DNA of 35,420 bases from NCBI GenBank assembly GCA_964476595.1, contig CAYZCL010000117.1, positions 1 through 35,420 of the forward strand. Reading direction: 5' to 3'. How positions within the stretch are numbered: the first letter of the stretch is position 1; each line of letters starts with the position of its first letter. The translations under genes and the position numbers were made by a program. The notes beneath the pieces are model-generated. The model was not told the DNA's origin. It ran no database searches and was given only the letters and a program-made list of their open reading frames with translations. This DNA comes from JALSRD01 sp964476595. Lineage in GTDB: Bacteria > Desulfobacterota > Desulfobacteria > Desulfobacterales > JALSRD01. Of this stretch, positions 25,679 to 33,524 are shown in pieces.

Positions 25679-25749
25679 TCTTTCACAGACCGACTCCCCC
25701 GACCGGTACGGCGCCCGCCCGGCGTCGACACGCGGACCGACAGACGACC

Positions 25750-26871
25750 ATGCCCAAAAAGCCATCCCGGCCCACCCGGTCCAGACCGAAGCCCAAAACC
25801 AGGGCCAAGGCCCGGCCGAAACCGAAGCGCAAGGCCAAGCCCCGGCGCCCCAAAAAGCCTTCCCTGCGGGTCAACCTGATCAAGACGGCCGTCGGGCTGG
25901 CGCTCATGCTGGTGGTGGTGGTGTCGGCCGCCCTGCTGCTCAATCACCTCCTGAAGGTGCCGCCGTCCAAGCCTCCCGTCCAGCAAAAGCGGGTCTCCCG
26001 GCGGCAGGCGGCCCCCAAGCCGCCGGTGAAGAAACACGCCGCCAGGCCGCACGAAACGGCGGCGGTCCGGGAAAAAACCGACGCCCCTCACAAGACGCCC
26101 CACCCGGCGCCGGCGCTCAAACCGCCCATCTATGAAATCTACCCCAAGGAAGAACTTCCGCCCCCGCCGCCCATCAAGCGCCCCAAGGTCCCGCCCAAGG
26201 GGAAGCCCGAAGTGGCCATCATCATCGACGACGTGGGCTACGACCGTGCCATGGCCGAGAAGTTCATCCGCCTGGACGACCACCTGACGCTGTCGATTTT
26301 CCCCTACGCCCCCTACCGGCGCACCATTGCCAAAATGGCCCGCAAACACGGGCTGGGCCTGATGCTGCACCTGCCGATGGAGCCCAACGAGTATCCGCAC
26401 GTCAAACCCGGCCCCGGCAGCCTGCTTACCAGCATGACGCCGGACCGGCTCATCGCCCAGCTCAACAAGGACCTGGACCAGGTGCCCGGCATCCAGGGCG
26501 TCAACAACCACATGGGCTCCAAGATGACCGCCCGCTCCGACCAGATGAACCAGATCTTCACCATCCTCAAGAAACGGGGCTATTTCTTCATCGACAGCCG
26601 CACCACCAAGGAAACGGTGTGCCGCTCATCGGCCCGGCTGCTCAAGGTGCCCTTCGCCCAACGCAAGGTGTTCCTGGATCACACCCAGGATCCCGAAACG
26701 ATCCGACGGCAGATCCGCCGACTGATCCGCTATGCCCGCAAATACGGCGTCGCCGTGGGCATCGGTCACCCCCACGAGGTGACCTATCGTGTCCTGAAGC
26801 AGGAGCTGCCGCGCTTGCGCCAGAAGGTCCGGCTGGTACGCGCCTCGCAGATCGTGCATGTTCTTTCCTGA
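25750..26871 (+). CDS. Divergent polysaccharide deacetylase (YibQ-like)
   Basis: A 373-residue membrane-anchored protein. It has a highly basic cytoplasmic head (about 1-45: KKPSRPTRSRPKPKTRAKAR and similar), one transmembrane helix (about 48-70, VGLALMLVVVVSAALLL), a Pro/Lys-rich periplasmic linker (to about 150) and the divergent deacetylase domain (about 153-373). Domain landmarks are VAIIIDDVGYD, LMLHLPMEP, VNNHMGS and FFIDSRTT. This domain family (DUF610) follows envC/ctpA in many genomes, as here. ATG 25750 is chosen because the longer frame begins inside the ctpA terminator stem; its ribosome site is weak. Confidence 0.88.
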   Translation: MPKKPSRPTRSRPKPKTRAKARPKPKRKAKPRRPKKPSLRVNLIKTAVGLALMLVVVVSAALLLNHLLKVPPSKPPVQQKRVSRRQAAPKPPVKKHAARPHETAAVREKTDAPHKTPHPAPALKPPIYEIYPKEELPPPPPIKRPKVPPKGKPEVAIIIDDVGYDRAMAEKFIRLDDHLTLSIFPYAPYRRTIAKMARKHGLGLMLHLPMEPNEYPHVKPGPGSLLTSMTPDRLIAQLNKDLDQVPGIQGVNNHMGSKMTARSDQMNQIFTILKKRGYFFIDSRTTKETVCRSSARLLKVPFAQRKVFLDHTQDPETIRRQIRRLIRYARKYGVAVGIGHPHEVTYRVLKQELPRLRQKVRLVRASQIVHVLS

Positions 26872-26891
26872 CCCGGCCGCGGTGCCGGAAA

Positions 26892-26925
26892 GGGCACGGT
26901 TGCAATGCGGCCGCAGACCGTGCCC
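26892..26925 (+). terminator. Hairpin after the deacetylase gene
   Basis: GGGCACGGT (26892-26900) pairs perfectly with ACCGTGCCC (26917-26925); the loop contains the palindrome GCGGCCGC. It starts 20 nt after the stop. There is no T-run, so a terminator role is only likely from position. Confidence 0.4.
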
Positions 26926-26953
26926 GCCGTCCCGCCGGGCATCAGAAAAATTC

Positions 26954-26982
26954 TTGAATTCCGGCACCCTGGCTGTTATACG
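26954..26982 (+). promoter_or_regulatory. Sigma70-type promoter of the etf genes
   Basis: TTGAAT (26954-26959), 17 bp, TATACG (26977-26982), about 95 nt before the etfB GTG. This is the best promoter match in the 205-bp gap. Confidence 0.5.
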
Positions 26983-27076
26983 CACATCTGCATCACCGGA
27001 AACAGCCACACCCCGCCCGCACATCCGGGGTGCATCCCAATGGCAAGCACCAACGCATCAGAAAAAAGGAGGAAAC

Positions 27077-27859
27077 GTGGAGATCATCGTCCTGCTGAAA
27101 CAGGTTCCGGCCACCGACTCGCTGGTCGCCGTGGCCGACGACGGCGTGTCCATCAAGACCGAGGACCTCAACTGGGTCATCAGCCCCTACGACGAGTTTG
27201 CGGTGGAGGAAGCCCTGCGCATCCGTGAAGCCCAGGGCGGCACGGTGACCATCGTCACCATCGGCCCCGACAAGGCCGTCGAGGCCATCCGCACGGCCCT
27301 GGCCATGGGTGCCGACAAGGGGGTGCTGATCAACGATCCGGCGGCCCTGGCGGCCGACGGGCTGGGGACCGCGCAAATACTGGCCGCGGCCGTGGGCCAG
27401 TTGCCCTACGACCTGATCATCGCCGGCCAGCGCGCGGTGGACGACGAAAATTTCCAGGTGGGCCCCGCCGTGGCCGAACTGCTGGACATTCCCAGCATCA
27501 CCCTGGTCATCCAGCAGGAGATCAACGACGGCACCATCCGCTGCCACCGCACGGTGGAAGGCGGCACCGTGGTGCTGGAGTCCCCCCTGCCCATGCTCTT
27601 CACCACCCAGCGGGGACTCAACGAGCCGCGCTACGCCTCCCTGCCGGGCGTCATGAAGGCCAAGAAAAAACCGCTGGACACCAAGTCCCTGGCCGATCTC
27701 GGGCTGGACGCCGGCGACTTCAGCCCGCCGCTGGTCAGCATCCAGGCCATGCGGCGGCCGCCCGAGCGCACCGGCGGCCGCATCATCGAGGGTGATGACG
27801 CGGCCGCCAAGGCCGCCGAACTGGTGCGGCTGCTGCATGAAGAGGCCAAGGTCATTTAG
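27077..27859 (+). CDS. etfB: Electron transfer flavoprotein beta subunit
   Basis: A 260-residue small subunit of ETF, binding AMP and half of the FAD pocket. It begins VEIIVLLKQVPATD, and the conserved segments SPYDEFAVEEALR, LAMGADKGVL and AGQRAVDDENFQVGP are those of EtfB. The start is GTG 27077, 4 nt after AGGAGG (27067-27072); the open frame further upstream is non-coding. It is a canonical-length, non-bifurcating-style EtfB as judged from its partners: the downstream ETF-QO implies electron delivery to quinone. Confidence 0.94.
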   Translation: MEIIVLLKQVPATDSLVAVADDGVSIKTEDLNWVISPYDEFAVEEALRIREAQGGTVTIVTIGPDKAVEAIRTALAMGADKGVLINDPAALAADGLGTAQILAAAVGQLPYDLIIAGQRAVDDENFQVGPAVAELLDIPSITLVIQQEINDGTIRCHRTVEGGTVVLESPLPMLFTTQRGLNEPRYASLPGVMKAKKKPLDTKSLADLGLDAGDFSPPLVSIQAMRRPPERTGGRIIEGDDAAAKAAELVRLLHEEAKVI

Positions 27860-28064
27860 TGCGCCGTCTTCAAAAGCCGTCGGTGAGAGGGGAAGCCCCG
27901 CACAATCCCGAATGCCGCGTTTCGAATTGAGTCGATGATGAATTCCTGCATTCAACATTTCGCATTCAAGACGCAATACCGGGAATCCCGTCCGTGTTAC
28001 CGGTGGCGGAAATTCCGGGGAAGCCTTGAGTGACCCGCATCAAATTCTAGGAGATTTTTCTATC
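27860..28064 (+). other. 205-bp spacer between etfB and etfA
   Basis: etfB and etfA usually abut, so this gap is larger than normal. It contains a small hairpin GGGG-AAG-CCCC (27889-27899) and a direct repeat of GCATTCAA (27948-27955 and 27962-27969). No gene, strong promoter or clear terminator is visible, and the two genes may still be one transcript. Confidence 0.4.
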
Positions 28065-29033
28065 ATGTCGCAAAATGTTTTAGCCATAACCGAACAGGCG
28101 GGAGACCATTTTCGCAAAGTCACCTACGAAATACTGAGTGAAGGCAAAAGGCTGGCCGACGCTCTGGGCGGCAGCGTGATCGCCCTGGTCCTGGGCGCCG
28201 GCGTCACCGACCTGGCCGCCGGCGCCGCCGAATACGGCGCCGACCGCATCCTGGCGGCCGACGACGACGCCCTGGCCGAGTACACCACCGACGCCTACGC
28301 CGAGGTGTGCGCCGGGGTCATCGCCTCGGAAAACCCGGCCATCGTGATCACGGGCGCCTCCACCCAGGGTAAGGACCTCATGGCGCGCCTGTCGGCCCGG
28401 CTCAAGGCCGCCCTGGCCACGGACTGCGTCGCCCTGGCGCTGGAGGACGGCCGGTTGCTGGCCTCGCGCTACATGTACGGCGGCAAGATCCTGGCCGACG
28501 TACGCCTGTCCGGCAGCCCCCAACTGGTGACCATCCGGCCCAACGCCATGTCGGTCGAAAAGAACGCCGGCGAGGGGAAACTGGAAACCGTGTCCGTGGA
28601 CACCGGCCAACGGCGTATCCGGTTCATCGAAAAGAAGATGGAAACCGGCAAGGTGGACATCACCGAGGCCGACATCGTGGTCTCCGGCGGACGCGGCATG
28701 GGCGGCCCCGACTACTCGGTCGTCGAGGCCCTGGCCGCCGAACTGGGGGCCGCCGTGGGGGCTTCGCGGTCGGCCGTGGACGAGGGCTGGCGGCCCTTCT
28801 CGGACCAGGTGGGCCAGACCGGCAAGGTGGTCTCCCCCAGCCTTTACATCGCCTGCGGTATTTCCGGCGCCATTCAGCACCTGGCCGGCATGTCCTCCTC
28901 CAAGGTCATCGTGGCCGTCAACAAGGATGCCGAAGCGCCCATCTTCGCCAAGGCGGACTACGGTATCGTGGGAGACCTGTTCGAGGTGGTGCCCAAAATC
29001 ACCGAAGAAGTCCGGAAACTGAAAAACTCCTGA
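28065..29033 (+). CDS. etfA: Electron transfer flavoprotein alpha subunit
   Basis: A 322-residue large ETF subunit carrying FAD. The FAD-binding C-terminal domain (about 195-320) shows the signature VSGGRGMGGPDYSVVEALA, VGASRSAVDEGW, the QVGQTGKVVSPSLYIACGIS block and VNKDAEAPIFAKADYGIVGD. The start is ATG 28065 (MSQNVLAITEQ), with AGGAG at 28049-28053; a TTG 39 bp upstream precedes that site. It accepts electrons from acyl-CoA or similar dehydrogenases and passes them to the downstream ETF-QO. Confidence 0.94.
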   Translation: MSQNVLAITEQAGDHFRKVTYEILSEGKRLADALGGSVIALVLGAGVTDLAAGAAEYGADRILAADDDALAEYTTDAYAEVCAGVIASENPAIVITGASTQGKDLMARLSARLKAALATDCVALALEDGRLLASRYMYGGKILADVRLSGSPQLVTIRPNAMSVEKNAGEGKLETVSVDTGQRRIRFIEKKMETGKVDITEADIVVSGGRGMGGPDYSVVEALAAELGAAVGASRSAVDEGWRPFSDQVGQTGKVVSPSLYIACGISGAIQHLAGMSSSKVIVAVNKDAEAPIFAKADYGIVGDLFEVVPKITEEVRKLKNS

Positions 29034-29076
29034 ACCCGACGCCGCACGCCCCGTGCGGCCGTATTCGAGGCAACCG

Positions 29077-30735
29077 ATGACCGAACACGAGTCCATCCCC
29101 TTCGACGTCCTGTTCGTGGGCGGCGGGCCGGCCTGCCTGGCCGGTGCCATCCGCCTGATGCAGCTGGCCCGGGAGCGGAACCTGGAACTGGAAGTGGCCC
29201 TGATCGAAAAGGGCGCCAACCTGGGCGACCACGCCATCAGCGGCGCTGTGCTCAACCCCAGGGCTCTGGTGGAACTGCTGCCCGACTACCTGGCCGAAGG
29301 CTGCCCGGTGGAGGCCACGGTGGAAAAGGACGAATTCTACTTCCTGACCGCCCACAGGGCCTTTGCGCTGCCGCTGACCCCCAAGGCCATGGACAACAAG
29401 GGCTGCCACATCATCAGTCTGTCGCGTTTCACCCGCTGGTTGGGCGAAAGGGCCGAGGCCCTGGGCGTCAACATCTTCACCGGCTTCGCCGGCACGCAGG
29501 TGCTCTATGGCAAAGACGGCAGGACGGTGGTGGGCGTGCGTACCGGCGACAAGGGGCTGGACAAGGACGGGAAGCCCAAAGGCAATTTCGAACCCGGCAT
29601 CGACCTGGAGGCCAAGGTCACGGTTTTCGGGGAAGGCGCCCGCGGCAGCCTGATGAGGGAAATGGGCGCGCACCTGGGGCTCTATCGCCGCAGCATGCCG
29701 GAGATGTTCGAGACCGGCATCAAGGAGGTCATCGAGTTCGAAGATGAAAACCCGCTGCGGGCCTGCGGGGTCAACGACATTCACCTGCTGGGATACCCGC
29801 TGGGTCTGGACACCCCCGGGGGTGGATTCATCTACGAAATGAGCGGTAACCGCATCGCCGTCGGTTACCTGGTGGCCCTGTGCTACCGGGACCCGCAGCT
29901 GGACCCTTACGAGGTTTTCCTGCGGTTCAAGCGCCACCCCATGGTGGCCGAGCTGATCGCCGGCGGGCGCGTCATCGAACAGGGCGCCCGCACGGTTTCC
30001 TCGGGAGGCTACTACACCGTGCCGCAGCTCTATGCCGACGGCGCCCTGTTCGCGGGCGCCGCCGCAGCCCTGCACAATCCCCCGGCGCTCAAGGGCATCC
30101 ACACCGCCATGAAGTCCGGCATGCTGGCCGCCGAGACCATCGTGGAGGCCCTGGCTGCCGACGACTTCAGCGCCCGCACGCTCTGCGCTTACGGCCGGCG
30201 CTTCGACCGGAGCTGGGCGGCCGATGAAATGCGGGAAGGACGCAACTTCAGCCAGGCCCTGGCGGCCCCCGGGCCCCTCAAGTTCATCCACCTGGCGGCC
30301 CAGCAGCTGACCCGCGGCCGAGGTCTGCGCGACCCGCTGCCCACGCACCCCGATCACGAGACCTTGGCGCCTCTTTCGGACGGCAGCGCTCCGCCCGCCC
30401 CCGAAGCATGCGACAACGTGCTGTACGTGGACAAGCTGACCGGTGTTTACCTCTCCAAGACCAAACACCGCGAAGACGCGCCCAGCCACATCATCGTCCA
30501 CGACACGCAGCTGTGCGTCGAGCGCTGCCTGCCCACCTACGGGGCGCCCTGCACCCGCTTCTGTCCGGGTCATGTCTACGAAATGATCACTGAAGACGAC
30601 ACGTCCCGCCCGACGCTGAAACTGAATCCCTCCAACTGCCTGCACTGCAAGACCTGCGACATCAAGGACCCCTTCGAAAACATCACCTGGACCTGCCCGG
30701 AGGGTGGCGAGGGGCCGGGCTACAAGCTGCTTTGA
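29077..30735 (+). CDS. Electron transfer flavoprotein:quinone oxidoreductase
   Basis: A 552-residue membrane-associated flavo-iron-sulfur protein that oxidises ETF and reduces quinone. The N-terminal FAD Rossmann motif is VLFVGGGPACLAGA; the GLDTPGGGFIYEMSG region and YYTVPQLYADGALFAGAAA belong to the ETF-QO core. The C-terminal ferredoxin-like domain has the cluster cysteines in CLHCKTC and the preceding CTRFCPG region, ending with the TWTCPEGGEGPGY typical of ETF-QO. GAGG lies 6 nt before ATG 29077; a GTG 24 bp upstream is less likely. It directly follows etfA, forming a full ETF-to-quinone module. Confidence 0.93.
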   Translation: MTEHESIPFDVLFVGGGPACLAGAIRLMQLARERNLELEVALIEKGANLGDHAISGAVLNPRALVELLPDYLAEGCPVEATVEKDEFYFLTAHRAFALPLTPKAMDNKGCHIISLSRFTRWLGERAEALGVNIFTGFAGTQVLYGKDGRTVVGVRTGDKGLDKDGKPKGNFEPGIDLEAKVTVFGEGARGSLMREMGAHLGLYRRSMPEMFETGIKEVIEFEDENPLRACGVNDIHLLGYPLGLDTPGGGFIYEMSGNRIAVGYLVALCYRDPQLDPYEVFLRFKRHPMVAELIAGGRVIEQGARTVSSGGYYTVPQLYADGALFAGAAAALHNPPALKGIHTAMKSGMLAAETIVEALAADDFSARTLCAYGRRFDRSWAADEMREGRNFSQALAAPGPLKFIHLAAQQLTRGRGLRDPLPTHPDHETLAPLSDGSAPPAPEACDNVLYVDKLTGVYLSKTKHREDAPSHIIVHDTQLCVERCLPTYGAPCTRFCPGHVYEMITEDDTSRPTLKLNPSNCLHCKTCDIKDPFENITWTCPEGGEGPGYKLL

Positions 30736-30783
30736 CTTTCCCAAACGCTGCCGGTCGTGGCCGGCAGCGGCCCCGGTGTCCGC

Positions 30784-31755
30784 ATGCTGTGTTTTTTCAA
30801 CGAATGCACCGACGCGGCTTTCAACCTGGCTGCCGAAGAGTACCTGCTTCATCACTGCCTGGAGGACTGCTGCATGCTGTGGCGCAGCCGGATGGCCGTC
30901 ATCATCGGACGCAACCAGAATCCCTGGTCCCAGCTCAACGCCTCGTACGTACAGCGACACGGGATACCCATCCTGCGTCGCCTGAGTGGCGGCGGGACGG
31001 TATTCCAGGATGACGGCAATATCAACTTTTCCTTCATCCGCCGCCACACCGACGGCCCATCATCGGACTTCCGGCCGTTTCTGGAGCCCGTTACCGCTTT
31101 TCTGGATGCCAGGGGGTTGCATGTACGAACCGGGAAAGCGGGTGCACTCACCCTCGGCGACAGCAAGATATCCGGCAATGCCCAATACATTTACCGGGGA
31201 CGGACACTGCACCACGGCACGCTCCTGTTCGACGTCGACCTGAAGCGGCTTCGGGACACGCTGGCGGATCGAACCGCCTTCTACCGGGATGCGGGCGTGG
31301 ACTCCATCCGCAAGCCGGTGACCAACCTCAAACCCTTTCTCCCCGCTTTTGCGGACACTTCGGATTTCATGGCGGAGTTATTCTCCTTCATCCGCAAATT
31401 CACCCGCGGTCGGCTGGGCATGTTGCTGCCGGCCGACCGGCGCAAGGTCAATGCCATGGCACAACACAAATACCGGTGCTGGCGCTGGAATTTCGGCCGT
31501 TCACCCGCTTACCGCCTGGAGAAAAAGGCCCTGTCGGGAAAGCGGCGGCTGAAGTCAAGCCTGACGGTGCGCGGGGGCATCATCGTGTCCGTGCATTTCT
31601 TCGACCAGGCCCGTGGCGGAGAAGCGATGTCGGATCTCGAGACTGCGCTGACCGGATGCCGGCACACACCGGCCGACGTGCTGCGAACCGTAGCCGAAAC
31701 CCCCGCCCCATTTTCCGGCATCACCCCCGAAGAACTCATTGCAGTCCTGTTCTGA
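30784..31755 (+). CDS. lplA: Lipoate-protein ligase A
   Basis: An about 323-residue enzyme that activates free lipoate with ATP and attaches it to E2 and GcvH proteins. The catalytic core has RRLSGGGTVFQDDGNINFSF and the lysine motif GDSKISGNAQY; the C-terminal accessory domain (KYRCWRWNFGRSPAY onward) is present, so it is a full-length two-domain ligase. ATG 30784 gives the usual N-terminus (MLCFFNECTDAAFNLAAEE); GTG 30757 would add nine residues, and neither has a strong ribosome site. Its proximity to a 2-oxoacid dehydrogenase E1 beta gene, 3 kb away on the other strand, suggests a shared lipoate-dependent pathway. Confidence 0.9.
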   Translation: MLCFFNECTDAAFNLAAEEYLLHHCLEDCCMLWRSRMAVIIGRNQNPWSQLNASYVQRHGIPILRRLSGGGTVFQDDGNINFSFIRRHTDGPSSDFRPFLEPVTAFLDARGLHVRTGKAGALTLGDSKISGNAQYIYRGRTLHHGTLLFDVDLKRLRDTLADRTAFYRDAGVDSIRKPVTNLKPFLPAFADTSDFMAELFSFIRKFTRGRLGMLLPADRRKVNAMAQHKYRCWRWNFGRSPAYRLEKKALSGKRRLKSSLTVRGGIIVSVHFFDQARGGEAMSDLETALTGCRHTPADVLRTVAETPAPFSGITPEELIAVLF

Positions 31756-31779
31756 TTTGGAACACCGGGCTCCCAACGT

Positions 31780-31798
31780 GTGTTCGAATTTCGAACAC
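31780..31798. promoter_or_regulatory. 19-bp palindrome upstream of the AhpD-like gene
   Basis: GTGTTCGAA (31780-31788), one T, then TTCGAACAC (31790-31798): perfect 9-bp arms. An extra GAACAC half-site lies at 31760-31765. It is centred about 104 bp upstream of the predicted sigma54 start near 31893. The GTTCGAA arm resembles the GTTCAAA arm of the palindromes at 2881 and 2957. Confidence 0.55.
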
Positions 31799-31866
31799 CC
31801 CTTCCCGAAGAACGCGCCACATCTTGTTTTTCCTTTTAAAAATTGTATGTTATATTATTTTGTTTC

Positions 31867-31882
31867 GGGCACGGGAATTGCT
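31867..31882 (+). promoter_or_regulatory. Sigma54-type promoter for the AhpD-like gene
   Basis: GGGCACGGGAATTGCT matches TGGCACGnnnnTTGCW at every specified position except the first T. -24 is at 31869 and -12 at 31881, giving a start near 31893 and a leader of about 130 nt. An AT-rich stretch lies just upstream, as is common for bending DNA between enhancer and promoter. Confidence 0.6.
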
Positions 31883-32024
31883 GCTAAGAGGGTACAACGT
31901 CAACAGGGCCCATCATCACCTGGAAAGTGATCTCAATTGGTTCGGGGCCCGCCTCGGGCGAAAATTCGTGCCCGGCCGGCGAAACGCCCACTGTCTCGGC
32001 AATCACCAGCGGAAGGAGTTCCTG

Positions 32025-32351
32025 ATGAATTCAGCGGAAAAAGCAATGCAAGCCCTGGCCTATCTCCAGAAACACATGCCGGATACCTACGTGAAGTATC
32101 TCGAGTTCACCCAGAAACTGGGAGAGACCGGCGGCCTGGAGCCTAAAACGCTGGAGCTCATCCTGGTGGGCTGCGCGGTCATGTCCCAGTGCGACATGTG
32201 TATCTCGCTGCACGTGCAGGGTGCGGCCACGGCCGGGGCCTCGCGGGAAGAAATCCTGCAGGCGGCCAGCATGGCGGTGGCCATGGGGGGATCGCCCAAA
32301 CTGATGTACCTCAAGTACGTCTTCGAGGAACTCGACGATCTGTTCGACTAA
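32025..32351 (+). CDS. AhpD-like / carboxymuconolactone decarboxylase family protein
   Basis: A 108-residue helical protein. The active motif C-x2-C-x3-H (QCDMCISLH, about residues 56-64) is intact, with an upstream helix LILVGCAVM. In AhpD this CxxC motif supports thiol-dependent peroxide reduction; other family members act as decarboxylases, so the reaction is not certain. AAGGAG (32013-32018) is 6 nt before ATG 32025; the longer open frame upstream crosses the promoter and is not coding. The gene follows a sigma54-type promoter and palindrome. Confidence 0.88.
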   Translation: MNSAEKAMQALAYLQKHMPDTYVKYLEFTQKLGETGGLEPKTLELILVGCAVMSQCDMCISLHVQGAATAGASREEILQAASMAVAMGGSPKLMYLKYVFEELDDLFD

Positions 32352-32380
32352 TATCCCTGTGAGGTCTAACGGCTGCCGGA

Positions 32381-32396
32381 AAGGGACTCTCCCTTG
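32381..32396 (+). promoter_or_regulatory. Hairpin covering ribosome site and TTG start
   Basis: AAGGGA (32381-32386) pairs with TCCCTT (32390-32395) around a 3-nt loop. The 5' arm is the only ribosome-site-like sequence of the methyltransferase gene, and the 3' arm runs into its TTG start (32394-32396). It could lower or regulate translation. Confidence 0.3.
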
Positions 32397-33029
32397 CCCA
32401 AGATCGCACCATTCGAAGCTTACAGTGCCGCCTACGAGCAGTGGTTTGAAACGCATCGGGAAACGTACGAGCGTGAGATCCGCGCGCTGAAGGCGCTTCT
32501 CCCTGCTGGTGGCAGAGGACTCGAAGTCGGCGTGGGGTCCGGCCGGTTTGCCGCCCCGCTCGGTATTGCGATCGGTGTTGAGCCTTCCGCCCAAATGGCG
32601 GCCAGGGCCCGCTCCAGGGGAATCCAAGTCGTCAGGGGAGTGGCCGAGGATCTTCCCATTGCCGACGGCAGTTTCGATTTTGTCGTGCTGGTCACCACCA
32701 TCTGTTTCGTCGACGATGTTGACGCAAGCCTGCGGGAGGCACTGCGGGTCCTGAAGCCGGGCGGTTCGATCGTCATCGGTTTCGTGGACCGTGAAAGTGA
32801 TCTGGGCAAAGCATATCTGCGGCGCAAGAACCACAGTCGTTTCTACGGTCCGGCCACCTTTTTCTCCACTCCCGAGGTGCTTGATCACCTGGACCGGGCC
32901 GGCTTCGGTTCTTTTGCGGTCAGACAGACTCTCATTCCGGGAAACAGCGGGCAGGTCATCGAAAAGGGGTTCGGCAAGGGTGCGTTTGTGGTCGTCAGGG
33001 GCACCAAGGGGAAAACCGGGAAGACATGA
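32394..33029 (+). CDS. Class I SAM-dependent methyltransferase (Methyltransf_11 type)
   Basis: A 211-residue methyltransferase. Motif I is GLEVGVGSGRFAAPLG (about 41-56), followed by IGVEPSAQM (strand 2 acidic residue), AEDLPIADGSFDFVVLVTT (motifs II/III) and LKPGGSIVIGFVD. This is the broad Methyltransf_11 group (UbiE-like), with unknown substrate. TTG 32394 is the only reasonable start in frame. It follows the AhpD-like gene by 42 nt and is probably in the same sigma54-driven transcript. Confidence 0.85.
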   Translation: MPKIAPFEAYSAAYEQWFETHRETYEREIRALKALLPAGGRGLEVGVGSGRFAAPLGIAIGVEPSAQMAARARSRGIQVVRGVAEDLPIADGSFDFVVLVTTICFVDDVDASLREALRVLKPGGSIVIGFVDRESDLGKAYLRRKNHSRFYGPATFFSTPEVLDHLDRAGFGSFAVRQTLIPGNSGQVIEKGFGKGAFVVVRGTKGKTGKT

Positions 33030-33033
33030 AGCC

Positions 33034-33056
33034 CCCGCCCGTCGACGACGGGCGGG
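33034..33056. terminator. Hairpin between convergent genes
   Basis: CCCGCCCGTC (33034-33043) and GACGGGCGGG (33047-33056) form a perfect 10-bp stem with a GAC loop, 5 nt after the methyltransferase stop and 25 nt past the DUF6506 stop. It has no T-run on either side, so it may act through stem stability. Confidence 0.45.
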
Positions 33057-33080
33057 TCGAGGCCCTCGAATTCCCGGCCG

Positions 33081-33401
33081 TCAGGCGTCGCCGGAAAAAA
33101 TGCTGTCGCCGCTGGCATTTCCCAAACCGGGATGAGTGTCGAAGCGCACGACGCCCACGGGAATCGTGTCGCCCACCGCCTCCGCCACCAGGGCGACGCC
33201 CCGGTTTCCGAAACCGCCGCAGAGTTCGATGGCCGCGATCCCCTCGGACGCCAGGCGGGCCGCTGTTTCGGAAGCCTGCCTGTAATCCGCGACACCCACC
33301 GTCAAAAGGTCCACGGCATCGGTTCTGACCCACTGCCGGTCTCTTGCCGGATCGGCTCCGGGCGCCACGAACATGAAAGCCGCTTTCAATTTCTCAGACA
33401 T
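33081..33401 (-). CDS. DUF6506 family protein
   Basis: A 106-residue protein. The segments AAFMFVAPGADP, VGVADYRQASETAARLASEG, AIELCGGFGNRG and IPVGVVRFDTHPG are the conserved blocks of DUF6506, a small alpha/beta family in anaerobes. The single conserved Cys (in ELCGGFG) and the late RFDxHPG motif suggest a ligand- or metal-binding site, but no activity is known. AAGGAGAACCGGT precedes the ATG. A short terminator separates it from the AcoX-like gene. Confidence 0.8.
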   Translation of the reverse strand: MSEKLKAAFMFVAPGADPARDRQWVRTDAVDLLTVGVADYRQASETAARLASEGIAAIELCGGFGNRGVALVAEAVGDTIPVGVVRFDTHPGLGNASGDSIFSGDA

Positions 33402-33435
33402 ACCGGTTCTCCTTTCTTCGCGCTTGCAGGATCGT

Positions 33436-33454
33436 AAAAGGCTCGCAAAGAGCC
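33436..33454 (-). terminator. Short terminator after the AcoX-like gene
   Basis: In leftward RNA, GGCUC (33454-33450) and GAGCC (33444-33440) pair around UUUGC and are followed by UUUUACG. The 5-bp stem is short. It lies 71 nt after the AcoX-like stop. Confidence 0.4.
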
Positions 33455-33524
33455 GCTTCCGGGGTATTCCGGGTTTCTCGAAAAAATCACGGGCAAGCCC
33501 CCTGCGATTCTCAACCCGCCCGCT

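Noticed and set aside
24013..26511. 832-residue leftward ORF opposite envC, ctpA and the deacetylase gene
   Set aside because: Its His/Gly/Asp-rich composition is what GC-rich genes give when read on the opposite strand; the sense genes have complete catalytic motifs and it has no family resemblance.
28999..31047. 682-residue leftward ORF opposite ETF-QO and lplA
   Set aside because: Same antisense shadow effect; the sense strand encodes intact ETF-QO with its iron-sulfur motifs.
31824..31851. TTGTTT-N16-TATGTT as a sigma70 promoter for the AhpD-like gene
   Set aside because: Possible, but both boxes are weak and lie in an AT-rich run where such matches arise easily; the -24/-12 element downstream is a far better match.
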